From JBKCUI01 sp043757445 (GTDB taxonomy: Bacteria; Planctomycetota; Planctomycetia; Pirellulales; Pirellulaceae), in contig JAYVPJ010000016.1 of assembly GCA_043757445.1 (NCBI GenBank), positions 23,640 to 87,639 on the forward strand: a stretch of DNA of 64,000 nt, written 5' to 3'. The position numbers were made by a program, and so were the translations under genes. Below are positions 26,668-35,992 of the stretch, one piece after another. The notes beneath the pieces were generated by a model. The model was not told the DNA's origin. It made no database searches and was given only the letters and a program-made list of their open reading frames with translations. The first letter of the stretch is position 1. Each line of letters opens with the position of its first letter.

Positions 26668-27105
26668 GTGTGCCGCGACGCTCCGCCGTCGCGAATCACG
26701 AACGCGCGACTCCTCTGGTAAATGGCGTCGCAAATCAAATGTTTTTGCCACCGATTTTTTTGCCAAGTAGGAGTTTTGGCCAAAAAATTATGGGCATAAA
26801 AATGCGGTGATCTACTTTGTTTTTCTGTCCTAATCGCGAATAGACCCGAAATAGCCGCTCAGCCAATCTGCGTTTTCCCGTCTCTTTTCGATTCTTTCGG
26901 CGACTAAATCAAATTCTGGTTGCGACATTCTTCCAGCCTGTGCGTTCACAAGCAGGGACAGGGAACGAGAAATACAATAACGAGGGTTAACTTGAAATCG
27001 CATTCTAACAAACCACTAGGCTTGAAAGGATTTGGAAGTTACATTCCTTCGACCTAGTTTTTTGTATTCACGCGGCCTTGAACCGCAACCTCCCATATCC
27101 AGATC
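26668..27105. other. Intergenic region upstream of the EF-G gene
   Basis: The 438-base gap starts with GC-rich palindromes (GCGACG / CGTCGC, ~26676-26692). An inverted repeat of T-rich and A-rich arms (26755-26787: TTTTTTTGCCAA and TTTGGCcAAAAAA) may act as a terminator. A possible small ORF on the minus strand is listed separately. The rest presumably holds the fusA-like promoter. Confidence 0.4.
26830..27003 (-). CDS. Possible small hypothetical protein
   Basis: A 57-codon frame from ATG at 27003 to TAG at 26830. An internal ATG would give a 32-residue protein, MSQPEFDLVAERIEKRRENA..., with a charged helix. No family is recognised and no clear ribosome site is seen. It may be chance. Confidence 0.25.
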   Translation of the reverse strand: MRFQVNPRYCISRSLSLLVNAQAGRMSQPEFDLVAERIEKRRENADWLSGYFGSIRD

Positions 27106-29199
27106 ATGGCTCGCGAACTTTCGACGATTAGAAATATTGGCATTATTGCTCACATTGACGCTGGCAAGACCACGGTTACTGAGCAAATGCTCTACATGAG
27201 CGGCACCAAGCACCGTGCGGGCGCGGTCGATTCTGGCACCACCGAAACCGACGACGATCCCGAGGAGCAGCAGCGTGGAATCACTATTTTCGCCGCTTGC
27301 GTGACGTTTCATTGGAAGGACTGCACGGTCAATTTACTGGATACGCCTGGTCACGTTGACTTCACTGCCGAAGTCGAAAGATGCTTGCGAGTCCTGGACG
27401 GCGCGGTGGTGGTTTTCAGCGCTCGAGAAGGGGTCGAGGCACAGAGCGAGACCGTCTGGAGACAAGCCAACAAGTACGCTGTCCCACGCATCGTTTTCAT
27501 AAACAAGCTAGATCGCGAAGGAGCTGATTTCTATCGGGTTTTAGAGGAGATTGGACCACGCCTCAATGCAGACCCAGTGGCAATCCAAATTCCGGTTGGC
27601 CAAGGTCCCAGTCATACCAGCGACCCCTTCCAAGGCATCATCGATCTAATCGAATTGAAGTTGCTGCGGTTCAGTAAAGAGGATCAAGGCAAGACGGTAC
27701 TGGTGGAGGATATTCCAAAGGAACTCCTGAGCGACGCGATGGATTGGCGAAACGTGTTGCTTGAGAAACTGTATCTCCACAACAGTGAGATGATGGAATT
27801 GGCAATGGACGAAAAACCAATTCCAAATGACTTGATCCGCGTTGCCTTGAGAGAAGCGTGCGTATCGTTGAAGCTTCAGCCGGTTCTTTGTGGCTCTGCG
27901 CTACACGGTGCGGGTGTACAGCCACTCTTAGACGGCGTCGCATCCTATCTTCCCTGTCCGTTGGATCGGCCGCCTGTAATGGGAGTCGACCCTAAGAAAC
28001 GAGACAAAACGCTGCAACGCAAGCCCGATCCCAAGGACCCCTTCTGCGCACTTGTATTTAAGGTCTTACCGGCCAAGACGGGTGACATGTTTTGGATACG
28101 GGTCTATTCCGGACGGCTCGATTCGAATTCGCGAGTGTATAATCCTAACCGCGACAAAAAAGAAAACGTAGCGCAGTTGTGGCAGATTCATGCGACCAAA
28201 CGCGAACGTCAGGGACAAATTGAGACGCTTGAGTGCGGCGACATCGCGCTCATCATTGGCCCTCGCGATTCGATTACCGGCGATACTTTGTGCGACACGC
28301 GTGACATGATCGAGTTGCCATCGATCCAGTTTGCTCAATCGGTGATCTCGATGGCCATTGAGCCCGAAAACGCAACGGAGCGTAAAAAGTTAGCTGAAGT
28401 CCTGGAGATGCGGAAACGACAAGACCCCACGTTCCACGCGATTGAGAATGCTGAGTCTGGACAAACACTCATAAGCGGGATGGGAGAACTGCATTTGGAG
28501 GTGATCAAGAATAGCCTTGTTCGCGACTACCATCTCAACGTCAAGTTCTATAAACCTCGTGTAAGTTACCGCGAGACAGTTGGAAGCGTTACTGAAGTGA
28601 TCGGAGAATGCAATCGACAAGTCGGTTCGCAACAATTGTTTGCTAGATTGCGGGTGCGATTTGAACCACTGGAGGACGTTTCCGCTAAAGTTATAATTCT
28701 CGATCGAACCCCAATCGAAAAAATGTTGCCCGAAAGCCTGCGGCAAGCAGCGCTTGAGGAACTTAAAAATCGATCCGAGGGCGGCGGTCTCATTGGCTCT
28801 TTCCCGTTAACAGGTATGCGAATCAGCATTCTCGGTGGCGAAATTGCCGAAGCAGGTTCCGATGAAGTTGCTTTCAAGATCGCGGCCAATGATGCGTTTG
28901 ACGAAGGCTTGAAAGCAGGAGGACCCACCTTGCTTGAGCCTGTTATGAAGATGGAGATCACGACCCCCCCTGACTATATGGGAGAAATTGTCGGAGACCT
29001 TCAACAGCGTCGTGGACTGATCGAGCGAACGGAAACGCGTGGAGCTACAGCGAGCATTACCGCCCTGGCTCCTCTCAAAGAATTGTTCGGATACTCTAGT
29101 GCGATCCGCTCGCTAAGCCAAGGCCGCGCGGGATGTTCGATGGAGCCGCATGGATATCAAATTGCCCCAAAGGAAGATGCGGAAGCGTTTGCTCTGTAA
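27106..29199 (+). CDS. Elongation factor G paralogue
   Basis: A 697-residue translational GTPase with the complete EF-G layout. G1 is AHIDAGKTT, G2 lies in QQRGITI, G3 is DTPGHVDF, G4 NKLD, G5 GSA; domains II-V follow, including GMGELHLEVIKN and the C-terminal GEIVGDLQQRRG. It catalyses ribosomal translocation or, in some paralogues, ribosome recycling with RRF. The switch region (TTETDDDPEEQQRG) differs from the usual MDWMEQEQERG, so it is likely not the main fusA, which normally sits in the str operon. Planctomycetes and spirochaetes are known to have paired spdEFG1/spdEFG2 forms; assigning it to one needs a tree. Its stop overlaps the tmk start (TAATG). Confidence 0.88.
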   Translation: MARELSTIRNIGIIAHIDAGKTTVTEQMLYMSGTKHRAGAVDSGTTETDDDPEEQQRGITIFAACVTFHWKDCTVNLLDTPGHVDFTAEVERCLRVLDGAVVVFSAREGVEAQSETVWRQANKYAVPRIVFINKLDREGADFYRVLEEIGPRLNADPVAIQIPVGQGPSHTSDPFQGIIDLIELKLLRFSKEDQGKTVLVEDIPKELLSDAMDWRNVLLEKLYLHNSEMMELAMDEKPIPNDLIRVALREACVSLKLQPVLCGSALHGAGVQPLLDGVASYLPCPLDRPPVMGVDPKKRDKTLQRKPDPKDPFCALVFKVLPAKTGDMFWIRVYSGRLDSNSRVYNPNRDKKENVAQLWQIHATKRERQGQIETLECGDIALIIGPRDSITGDTLCDTRDMIELPSIQFAQSVISMAIEPENATERKKLAEVLEMRKRQDPTFHAIENAESGQTLISGMGELHLEVIKNSLVRDYHLNVKFYKPRVSYRETVGSVTEVIGECNRQVGSQQLFARLRVRFEPLEDVSAKVIILDRTPIEKMLPESLRQAALEELKNRSEGGGLIGSFPLTGMRISILGGEIAEAGSDEVAFKIAANDAFDEGLKAGGPTLLEPVMKMEITTPPDYMGEIVGDLQQRRGLIERTETRGATASITALAPLKELFGYSSAIRSLSQGRAGCSMEPHGYQIAPKEDAEAFAL

Positions 29200-29798
29200 T
29201 GTTTATTTCATTGGATGGTATCGACGGCGCTGGCAAATCGACCCAAATCGATTTGCTACGCCAGTATCTTGAATCCAAGGGAGCAACCGTTGTCTGCTTC
29301 CGCGATCCAGGCTCTACGAAACTTGGCGAATCGATCCGAGAGATCCTTTTGCATCGCGAGGACATTCTGCTTGCGAGTACGTCGGAGATGCTTCTCTACA
29401 TGGCAGCCAGAGCGCAGCTAGTTGACGAACAGCTACGACCTGCGCTCCAATCTGGTTCCACCGTAATTTGCGATCGGTTCCTGCTCGCAAACATTGTGTA
29501 TCAAGGGGTCGCGGGCGGATTGGATGTAAACGAACTCTGGTCGGTAGGCAAGTGTGCAACAGGAGGGCTCGCACCGGATGTAACCATCGTGCTAGACATT
29601 GATCCCGAGGTTGCAGTGAAGCGATTGAAGCGAGGTCCGGATCGACTCGAAAAACGGGGCATCGAATACTTTCGACTAGTCCGAACGGGCTTCTTGCAAC
29701 AAATCTTGAATGCTGGAGGCAAGTCATTGGTCGTCAATGCTGACCAAAGCATACTGCAAATCCATCAGCAAATCGTCAAATTTGTAGATGGTTTGTAA
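29199..29798 (+). CDS. tmk: Thymidylate kinase
   Basis: A 199-residue dTMP kinase (dTMP + ATP to dTDP). The P-loop is GIDGAGKST near the N-terminus. The substrate motif, usually REPGGT, is RDPGST here, and DRFLLANIVYQG replaces the common DRxxxSxxAYQG. The lid segment is RLKRGPDRLEKRG. These changes look conservative. The ATG at 29199 overlaps the EF-G stop by one base (TAATG), so translation is probably coupled. A longer frame from 29133 lies inside the EF-G gene and is not needed. Confidence 0.9.
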   Translation: MFISLDGIDGAGKSTQIDLLRQYLESKGATVVCFRDPGSTKLGESIREILLHREDILLASTSEMLLYMAARAQLVDEQLRPALQSGSTVICDRFLLANIVYQGVAGGLDVNELWSVGKCATGGLAPDVTIVLDIDPEVAVKRLKRGPDRLEKRGIEYFRLVRTGFLQQILNAGGKSLVVNADQSILQIHQQIVKFVDGL

Positions 29799-29849
29799 GG
29801 CGAGCGACAGACTGAAATCTACCAGTAGCATGGCCCCCTGGGCCGTGCG
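29796..29849. repeat. GGCGAGCGG repeat joined to a CATGGCCC palindrome
   Basis: The tmk stop TAA (29796-29798) is directly the start of a GGCGAGCG-type unit (GGCGAGCGACAGACTGAA), which runs into a CATGGCCC-family palindrome at 29823-29849. The composite fills most of the gap to the next gene. Confidence 0.7.
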
Positions 29850-29904
29850 TACTTTTTTATCTCATCGCGATTGTGATTCGCGAACACAGCAGGCTTAATC
29901 CAAC

Positions 29905-30378
29905 ATGGAGCGGGGTGACGTAAATGCCTTTTTTGTTTATGGGACGCTCAAAAAGTCGTACCTTCGGGGTGGGCTATGGCCCCGTAAACCCCTCAGAATA
30001 ATCGTTGGTTCCATTCAATCGGACTTGTTTGATCTAGGGCCGTATCCTGCAGCAACTCCAGGCAAGCATTGGGTCCTTGGTGAAATTTGGGAATTCAACC
30101 AAAAGGACATGGAGCCAACGATTGTTAAACTGGATCAGATCGAGGGTTACGTCAGTTCAAGGGAAAACAACGAGTACATTCGGCGAATAGTGAATGCGGA
30201 ATTTATGGGGTCAGAGGCTACGCCGAAGCAAATGAGAGCATATGCATATTTCGCGGCCCAACCCAAACGGCTGGAAATTGCTAGAAAAATTAAGCCCTTT
30301 TTGGAATTTTTAGGTAGGCCGGTAGCCGCATGGCCTGATGCTGGAGCCAACGTTCCCGCAAGTTTTTCCGAGGAATAG
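29905..30378 (+). CDS. Gamma-glutamylcyclotransferase-like (GGCT/AIG2) protein
   Basis: A 157-residue protein with the GGCT-fold signature FFVYGTLKKS (9-18), then a DLGPYPAATPG loop and VLGEIWEF, as in small AIG2-like members. A conserved Glu near EGYV could be the general base. The fold is shared by gamma-glutamylcyclotransferases and gamma-glutamylamine cyclotransferases, which release 5-oxoproline. The C-terminal half (~95-157) looks unusual and includes a basic stretch. Single gene, probably with its own promoter after the repeat cluster. Confidence 0.75.
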   Translation: MERGDVNAFFVYGTLKKSYLRGGLWPRKPLRIIVGSIQSDLFDLGPYPAATPGKHWVLGEIWEFNQKDMEPTIVKLDQIEGYVSSRENNEYIRRIVNAEFMGSEATPKQMRAYAYFAAQPKRLEIARKIKPFLEFLGRPVAAWPDAGANVPASFSEE

Positions 30379-30510
30379 TCGTCCAATCCGAACTTTCTTT
30401 AGTAATAGCCTTGACGCTACAATGGCGGTGGAATCACAAGTAGCATTCAGCGCGATGATCGCGCAAGCGAATGCACTCAATCGACATTCATTGGACGACC
30501 AGGTTTCGAA

Positions 30511-32313
30511 ATGACGCAATGCAAGAACAATCCGCCGCTGACAGTTCAGCACAAGTTGATAAAAATACGCCAACGTTGGCTGGCCGGGATTTTGTTGACT
30601 GGGACGCTATTTGTTGCTGTTCCGGTCCAAGCACAAGAATCACCCCCACAGTCCTCCGGTACCAAGAAGCCGTTGGAAATCGAGGTACCTAAGGCGTTCG
30701 ATGGCGATCAAGACTTTGAAGAAGCCTGCCGGCTAAGATTGAATATCGATTCCGTCGATACGCTCAAAGAAATTATTTCTCTGGCCAAAACTGCTGTTGA
30801 AAAGGGGCTCGACAAGAGTGATCTGGAGGCAGCAAAAAAGATGATCGCTGCGTCCTATCTTCAGAAAACTCAAGAAAGCATTCGCACGATAGCGCCGGGC
30901 ATGTCACGGTCTAAGATCAACAAACGATTGAATGACTTCTTGCAAGATCTGGCCGAAGCAATCAAATTCGATCCATTGCTCGCGGACGCTTATTTGATGA
31001 AAGTGGAATTGCATGCTTCGCTCAAAGAACCAGCTGCCGCAAGGGATGTCGCAAATGATGGCATTGCCGCGTTGCTTCCAACGGTTGATTCCAAGCTTGC
31101 CGAACCCGAAACGAAAATCAAGTTGAGCAGACTGTTGATGATGCGAGCCGGTTTGCAACCAGAAACCGATGAAGCTATTTCAGACTTAAAGCAATCCATC
31201 AATTACAACCCAAACAATCAAGCCGGTATTGCAATTCTTTTGCAAAGTATGGCCCAAAATGACCGGTCGGATGAGGCGTTGGAGTTCTTTCAGAAAGTGC
31301 TTGACTCGAACCCCGAAAATGAACTCATCATCCAGAGCAATGCAGAGCTATTGGCATCAACCCCGGATCGGTTCAAGGATGCCTTGGGGTTGCTAAATGA
31401 CAAGTTGAAGATACTACCCAATTCTGCCGCCTTATTGAAGATGCGAGGAAAAGTTCACGCTTTGAACAAGGAATCGGCCTTGGCAAAAGCAGACTTAGAC
31501 CGCGCCCTTGAATTGTCGAAAAACGACATCGACGGATTGTTAACGCGAGCGAAAGTCGCCATGGATGCCAAGGATCTCGAAGCGGCACGAAAGGATGTCG
31601 ATACCGCCATCGAACTGGCACCAGATAGAGTCGGTTCGATTCTTTTGCGAGCGACAATTGCACGGGAGCAGAAACGGTACGGAGAGGCGATTGCAGACTT
31701 GCGTCTGATTGTAAAAAACCAACCAAAAGGAGAGCCAAATCTCGAACTGCTTTTGGAACTTGGACTGCTCTATTCGTTGGATGACCGCCAAAACGAAGCG
31801 ATCAAGGTATTTGGTCAAATAATTAAGAACGATTCAGAGTACTGGCTAGCCTATTCGCTGCGAGGAGACACACTACTCGCAATGAAAGATTATTCCAAGG
31901 CAATTGCCGATTTTGAAAAAGCCTTGGAACATTTACCAAAGGACAACGACAAGGAGCGGTCTGACATATTAAACAACTTGTCATGGACGCTTTCGACGAG
32001 CCTTGCACCTGAGGTCCGCGATGGCAAGCGCGCATTGGAACTCGGTTTAGAAGCATGCACGTTGACCGACTACAAGAGACCTCATATTTTGAGTACCCTA
32101 GCCGCTGCCTACGCCGAGACAGGACAATTCGACAAGGCAGTGGAATGGTCAGAAAAAGCGGTTGAGCTTGGTAGAGAAAGTCGCGAGCCGCAATTGGAGC
32201 AATTGGAAGCGGAGCTTGAAAGCTATCGCAAAAAAGAACCTTGGCGTGAAAAGACCGAAACCAAACAAAACAAAGTACCGCTCGCGCCCAACAGTTCTGG
32301 TGTCGACACTTAA
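30511..32313 (+). CDS. Exported tetratricopeptide-repeat protein
   Basis: A 600-residue protein with an N-terminal export segment (~24-43, WLAGILLTGTLFVAVPVQAQ) and then about ten TPR units such as AIADFEKALEHLPKDN, AKADLDRALELSKNDID and ARKDVDTAIELAPDRVG. TPR arrays bind peptides and organise protein complexes, here probably in the periplasm. The last ~40 residues are charged (KKEPWREKTETKQNK). No partner is evident from its neighbours. The start ATG at 30511 is the first in the frame. Confidence 0.85.
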   Translation: MTQCKNNPPLTVQHKLIKIRQRWLAGILLTGTLFVAVPVQAQESPPQSSGTKKPLEIEVPKAFDGDQDFEEACRLRLNIDSVDTLKEIISLAKTAVEKGLDKSDLEAAKKMIAASYLQKTQESIRTIAPGMSRSKINKRLNDFLQDLAEAIKFDPLLADAYLMKVELHASLKEPAAARDVANDGIAALLPTVDSKLAEPETKIKLSRLLMMRAGLQPETDEAISDLKQSINYNPNNQAGIAILLQSMAQNDRSDEALEFFQKVLDSNPENELIIQSNAELLASTPDRFKDALGLLNDKLKILPNSAALLKMRGKVHALNKESALAKADLDRALELSKNDIDGLLTRAKVAMDAKDLEAARKDVDTAIELAPDRVGSILLRATIAREQKRYGEAIADLRLIVKNQPKGEPNLELLLELGLLYSLDDRQNEAIKVFGQIIKNDSEYWLAYSLRGDTLLAMKDYSKAIADFEKALEHLPKDNDKERSDILNNLSWTLSTSLAPEVRDGKRALELGLEACTLTDYKRPHILSTLAAAYAETGQFDKAVEWSEKAVELGRESREPQLEQLEAELESYRKKEPWREKTETKQNKVPLAPNSSGVDT

Positions 32314-32422
32314 TATCGCGTAGCCACATCATTGCGATGGGCGTTGGGAGCTTGGCAAATGTAAGATGGCCTCCTTTGGCGGTGGGTGAAGGAGTTGTCA
32401 ATCGTTACTTATTGGGTTATCA

Positions 32423-32509
32423 AAGTGGCATAAGCTTCCAGCTTGTGATGAATCTAAACTTCCAGCTTGAGATGAATCACTGACGGCAAGCCGGAAGCTT
32501 ACCCCACTT
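32423..32509. repeat. Inverted-repeat element with internal tandem copy
   Basis: Outer arms AAGTGGCATAAGCTTCC... and ...GGAAGCTTACCCCACTT form a ~23-bp imperfect inverted repeat. Inside, the ~25-base unit CTTCCAGCTTG-GATGAATC occurs twice in tandem. It encodes nothing and is REP/MITE-like; no second copy lies in this window. Confidence 0.6.
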
Positions 32510-32597
32510 TTTACCGCCGAAAAGCTAACTGCGTCGCAACTTGAGTGCACGGCCCAAATGCGTTAGCAATGTCCTTCAGGCTGACACGGATCGACAG

Positions 32598-32843
32598 TTA
32601 ATAGTGTGGCGGTTTGTCATCGGCCAACGATCTTGGCGAACTGTCGGCGCCCAACATTGATCGAACGTCGGACTTGGCTTGCTCAAGCTGTCGACAAAGC
32701 ACATCGATCGTCTTTTGTTGCAAGAGCATTGCTGTGTTGAGCTCTTCGACAGTTTTTTGAATATGCGTTACCACGAACTCCAACTCTTGGATTCGCCTTT
32801 CCTGACGATCCTGAATCGTTATGGGTTCTCGGTGAGTTGTCAT
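32598..32843 (-). CDS. slyX: SlyX-family protein
   Basis: An 81-residue coiled-coil protein. Nearly all of it is one heptad-rich helix (RIQELEFVVTHIQKTVEELN ... IDVLCRQLEQAKS), and it ends with the family's short conserved tail, DDKPPHY. SlyX is a small cytoplasmic protein of unknown role, first noted next to slyD in E. coli. Four bases separate it from the large exported protein gene upstream (stop at 32848), so they are co-transcribed. Not next to slyD here. Confidence 0.85.
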   Translation of the reverse strand: MTTHREPITIQDRQERRIQELEFVVTHIQKTVEELNTAMLLQQKTIDVLCRQLEQAKSDVRSMLGADSSPRSLADDKPPHY

Positions 32844-32847
32844 TCGT

Positions 32848-34755
32848 TTACTTGCTTAAAACAAAACCGAGTAGGGACCAACCATCTTCTTCGGTTCGGA
32901 CTATTCCGCCAGACGCTGTAAAGTAGTCCCGAATTTCGGCAAATTGTGGTAGCTTGGCACCCTTGACCCTTTGCAATTGTGCGTGCCGGCCGTCCTTTGG
33001 TTTCAAAATTTTGTCGAGGATAGTAGCCAACATGCTTCGAGACTCAGGGAGAATATCCTGACGGAATAGTTCGTATTGCATTTCAAAGGCGCGATCCGAC
33101 CTCGTTACTTGGCTCATGCTTCTGCCGTCTTTTCCGGAAACGTTTTCAAGCATTTCGGTCACCTTTGCCACATCGGTTTCCTTTTCAAACGCTTGTTTAT
33201 CGGTACTGCTTTTCTCTCTCAGAATGGCATCCTTGATCATTTCGACGTCCGAAGCGAAAATGAAGTAATCTGCAAAAATGGTGATGGCCCATTTGTCGAG
33301 AAGCGGCTCGTTATCACCGGTCTCACCCTGTTTCTTTGAATCTTTGTTGTTGGTAAAGTCCAATTCGATTTCAGCCTCCTCTTTGTTTTCGAAACTCCAA
33401 ATGCGATGTCCTTCGAAATCTATAGGTTTGGAATCGGGTTCTCCTTTTCCATATCGATCTAAGATCTTCGGTAGTTTCGTTTGAGGATCGTTTAACTTCA
33501 AAATGACCATGGAGCGCTTGCTGTCGGGCGAAATAGGCTTAACGACTTCAGTCACGACATGGAACTCGGTGGACAAAAAGGGGAGCACATCTTTTACGAT
33601 ATCGATCTGTGGGCCTTGCGGATCGTCTCGCATGCCTTCGATCATTCCATCAAACGCACCAGGACTAACCAAGGCGTCCACGATGCCACGGAACTTTGGA
33701 AAGGCTTCCTTGATATTCCATGACAATGACAAAACGGAAGCGGTCTCTTTGTTGATCCATTCAGGTGCCAATAGTTTGGAGATATTTGGGAAGTCTAGGA
33801 TCTGCACTGCTTTGGAGTATGGCTTCTTTGCAACAATGTGACCATGGTGCGAGAAGTCAAAGTTCTCTGTCCCTATCTGAACATTGCCAGCAACGCACTG
33901 CAAATCACCGAAGCCTTCTTTATCAAGGATCAACAAAATGTCCGATTGGTTTTTGGTTGGCTTGCCAGAAATGGACCGAAGCAATTTCGCAAATCCAATC
34001 GGTCGCAAAAAATATTCGATTTCCGGTTCGTTTCCTTCGCAGGGTATTTTCGACTGGACTTGTTTATACAAGTCCGAATTTGCGAGTGAATCCACTTTCG
34101 TTCCGCCCTGGGCTTGTAGCATCTCAGTCATCGTGACGAGATCGTCAGCCGCAAGAAGTTGGTTTTTCGAGATACAATAGAAGGATTCGTTCGCACGGAC
34201 GTCGCCGGCGAATTTTGGAAGCGTGTATTGGACAACCTTTGCTTCAGAAACCACAATCGATTTGGGCGTCGCTTTTCTTTCCTTTAGTTCCGTATCGATC
34301 CTTTTCAGAAAACGCTCTGCGGCATCGGTTCGGTTTAAGACATCAATCACCATCGCAATCGAAAAGGGTTTATTCGAATCTTTGATCCGGGATATCCACC
34401 CCAAACTTGTTTGTCCACCGGCGATTTCATTTAGGTCTTCGATTTCCAAATTGAGTTGCCATCCGGCCTCGCTAAACCTATTTTGAATTTCTTGGCGTTG
34501 AGTCGCCCAGAAATCCCTGAGTTTCTCGTCGGCGGCTAATTTGCCGAGTTGTGTTTTATTCCAGCCTTCGAGGAAGGCTTCTGAATTTGGCAACGAAAAG
34601 AGCGCCTGCGTGTCGGCTGGGAAAAGTTTGCTGGCAGGCAATGGTTTTTCCTCTGCCAATGACGCAGCTCCGAAAAGAAATGCAGCCACCAGCAAAGCCG
34701 CCGAAGGGCTTGAGAATCCAATGCGTGGAACGAATGAAATGAAAAGTGCACTCAT
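32848..34755 (-). CDS. Large exported hypothetical protein
   Basis: A 635-residue protein with a signal peptide (~15-34, AALLVAAFLFGAASLAEE). It contains no motif I recognise. Visible traits: early LFPADTQALFSLPNSEAFLEGW, reminiscent of planctomycete proteins that open with 'P.dt.....' followed by a helix; a central MVILKLNDPQTKLPKIL; and a C-terminal SWSLLGFVLSK-like end. Repeating alpha/beta units suggest an internal duplication. Likely periplasmic. Transcribed with slyX. I cannot propose a function. Confidence 0.75.
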   Translation of the reverse strand: MSALFISFVPRIGFSSPSAALLVAAFLFGAASLAEEKPLPASKLFPADTQALFSLPNSEAFLEGWNKTQLGKLAADEKLRDFWATQRQEIQNRFSEAGWQLNLEIEDLNEIAGGQTSLGWISRIKDSNKPFSIAMVIDVLNRTDAAERFLKRIDTELKERKATPKSIVVSEAKVVQYTLPKFAGDVRANESFYCISKNQLLAADDLVTMTEMLQAQGGTKVDSLANSDLYKQVQSKIPCEGNEPEIEYFLRPIGFAKLLRSISGKPTKNQSDILLILDKEGFGDLQCVAGNVQIGTENFDFSHHGHIVAKKPYSKAVQILDFPNISKLLAPEWINKETASVLSLSWNIKEAFPKFRGIVDALVSPGAFDGMIEGMRDDPQGPQIDIVKDVLPFLSTEFHVVTEVVKPISPDSKRSMVILKLNDPQTKLPKILDRYGKGEPDSKPIDFEGHRIWSFENKEEAEIELDFTNNKDSKKQGETGDNEPLLDKWAITIFADYFIFASDVEMIKDAILREKSSTDKQAFEKETDVAKVTEMLENVSGKDGRSMSQVTRSDRAFEMQYELFRQDILPESRSMLATILDKILKPKDGRHAQLQRVKGAKLPQFAEIRDYFTASGGIVRTEEDGWSLLGFVLSK

Positions 34756-34933
34756 GCTTGCTCTTGGTCGGCTGTTGAAGGAGTGGATTTGGGTTGCAAA
34801 TTGGTCGAAAAAGCGAATAGGCAGCGTTTACCAAACCGTGTATCGTATCGGAAATCAACAGGTCAAGGGAACCCTGTTTTCCGTAGGGCAGCTCTCCTAA
34901 GTCGACTAATTCCCGTAGAAAACGCCGTTGCAT

Positions 34934-35536
34934 ATGTCCAAAGACGAAGAAGTTCTCGTAATTCCTGCTCAATTGCTTGATCAGCTTGGACCTTTTTCGG
35001 GCTTCCAACCCAGTGTCGATCGTTACCTTTCGACTATTCTAGACCGTCAGAATCAGTCGTTTCGTCCAAGAAGTATAGTTGAGACCGATCCCTCGTTTAA
35101 ACAGTTGATTCCCTACGTGATTCTGGAATGTAGCGACGCGAATGGGACTCGAATTTTTCAATACACTCGAGGAAAGGGGCAAGGAGAAAAAAGACTGCAT
35201 GCACTTCGCTCCATTGGTATTGGCGGTCACATTTCGGTTGAAGACGCAACTGGCGAGGACTGGTACCGCACTGGCATGCAGCGTGAACTCGATGAGGAAG
35301 TTGCAATCGAGTGCAATGGGCACCATCGAATCGTTGGCTTGATCTACGACGATTCCACCGAGGTTGGACGTGTTCACTTGGGTATAGTCCACATTATGCA
35401 GCTTGCCTCCTGCAAGGTTCAAACACGTGAGGATCATCTCGAGGAGAGTGGTTTTCAATCCATTGAGACACTCAAATTCGAACTAGATCGGCTTGAGAAC
35501 TGGTCGCAGCTATGTTTGAAGCATCTCTACATGTAG
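34934..35536 (+). CDS. Nudix-like hydrolase
   Basis: A 200-residue protein with a partial Nudix box: GGHISVEDATGE then RTGMQRELDEEVAIE (about 95-120). This keeps the REL-EE core of GX5EX7REUXEEXGU but with a longer or altered first part. Nudix enzymes hydrolyse nucleoside diphosphates linked to another group. I chose the ATG at 34934 over the in-frame TTG at 34928. The N-terminal ~45 residues (VIPAQLLDQLGPFSGF) match nothing I recognise. It stands alone, divergent from the exported protein gene. Confidence 0.7.
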   Translation: MSKDEEVLVIPAQLLDQLGPFSGFQPSVDRYLSTILDRQNQSFRPRSIVETDPSFKQLIPYVILECSDANGTRIFQYTRGKGQGEKRLHALRSIGIGGHISVEDATGEDWYRTGMQRELDEEVAIECNGHHRIVGLIYDDSTEVGRVHLGIVHIMQLASCKVQTREDHLEESGFQSIETLKFELDRLENWSQLCLKHLYM

Positions 35537-35859
35537 CTTGACGGTATGTCGCACCTGCCGGGTGCGACTGGGAGGTCTTATTGGCATCAACCCAATGACG
35601 TCATCGCGTCGCTTCAACGCATTTTTCGTAAATTGCTTATTGTCGTACAGCAAAGGCGGAGCCGCGGAGCCATCGAACCCTGTGGTCTGGCGACGCGACG
35701 GCCTTCTTGCACACGCCGCTTTGTTTTTGAAAAACGCTGGTAAACCGCCGCGAAAACAACAGGAATAACTACTGTTGTCAAGCTTGAGTCGAGCGTATAC
35801 ACTTCGGTTATCGGGTTGGGAGATTAGTCCAATTCGATAGAAAAACGATGAAAAATGAT
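35537..35859. other. Gap before tRNA-Gln
   Basis: This 323-base region begins with the hairpin GTCGCAC-ctgccg-GGTGCGAC just after the Nudix-like gene, a possible terminator without a T-tract. It ends with the tRNA promoter. An inverted repeat ACAACAG / CTGTTGT (35756-35778) overlaps the -35 box. No ORF here is convincing. Confidence 0.45.
35775..35803 (+). promoter_or_regulatory. Predicted sigma-70 promoter of tRNA-Gln
   Basis: TTGTCA (35775-35780), a 17-base spacer, then TACACT (35798-35803). Transcription would start near 35810, about 50 bases before the tRNA. Confidence 0.55.
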
Positions 35860-35930
35860 TGCTCCGTGGTGTAATGGTAACACAAGGGATTTTGGTTCCC
35901 TTATTCTAGGTTCGAGCCCTAGCGGGGTAG
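35860..35930 (+). tRNA. tRNA-Gln (anticodon UUG)
   Basis: A full cloverleaf can be drawn. The acceptor TGCTCCG pairs with CGGGGTA. The D-arm contains TAATGGTAA. The anticodon stem AGGGA/TCCCT holds the loop TTTTGGT, reading UUG. The T-arm is CTAGG-TTCGAGC-CCTAG. CCA is not encoded. It is transcribed with, or just before, the DUF1015 gene, with a terminator in between. Confidence 0.93.
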
Positions 35931-35946
35931 CTTACCAACAACTCCA

Positions 35947-35974
35947 GCCCGGTTCCTACCGGGCTTTTTTTTAT
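35947..35974 (+). terminator. Rho-independent terminator after tRNA-Gln
   Basis: GCCCGGT-tcc-TACCGGGC, an 8-bp perfect stem, is followed by eight T residues. It ends 19 bases before the DUF1015 start codon. Confidence 0.9.
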
Positions 35975-35992
35975 CCATCTCCGAACATCATC

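Noticed and set aside
31823..32401. 192-codon minus-strand ORF
   Set aside because: Overlaps the TPR protein, has no ribosome site and no family motif.
35855..35992. N-terminal extension of the DUF1015 gene through the tRNA
   Set aside because: It would translate the tRNA-Gln and its terminator; the ATG at 35993 gives the normal family start.
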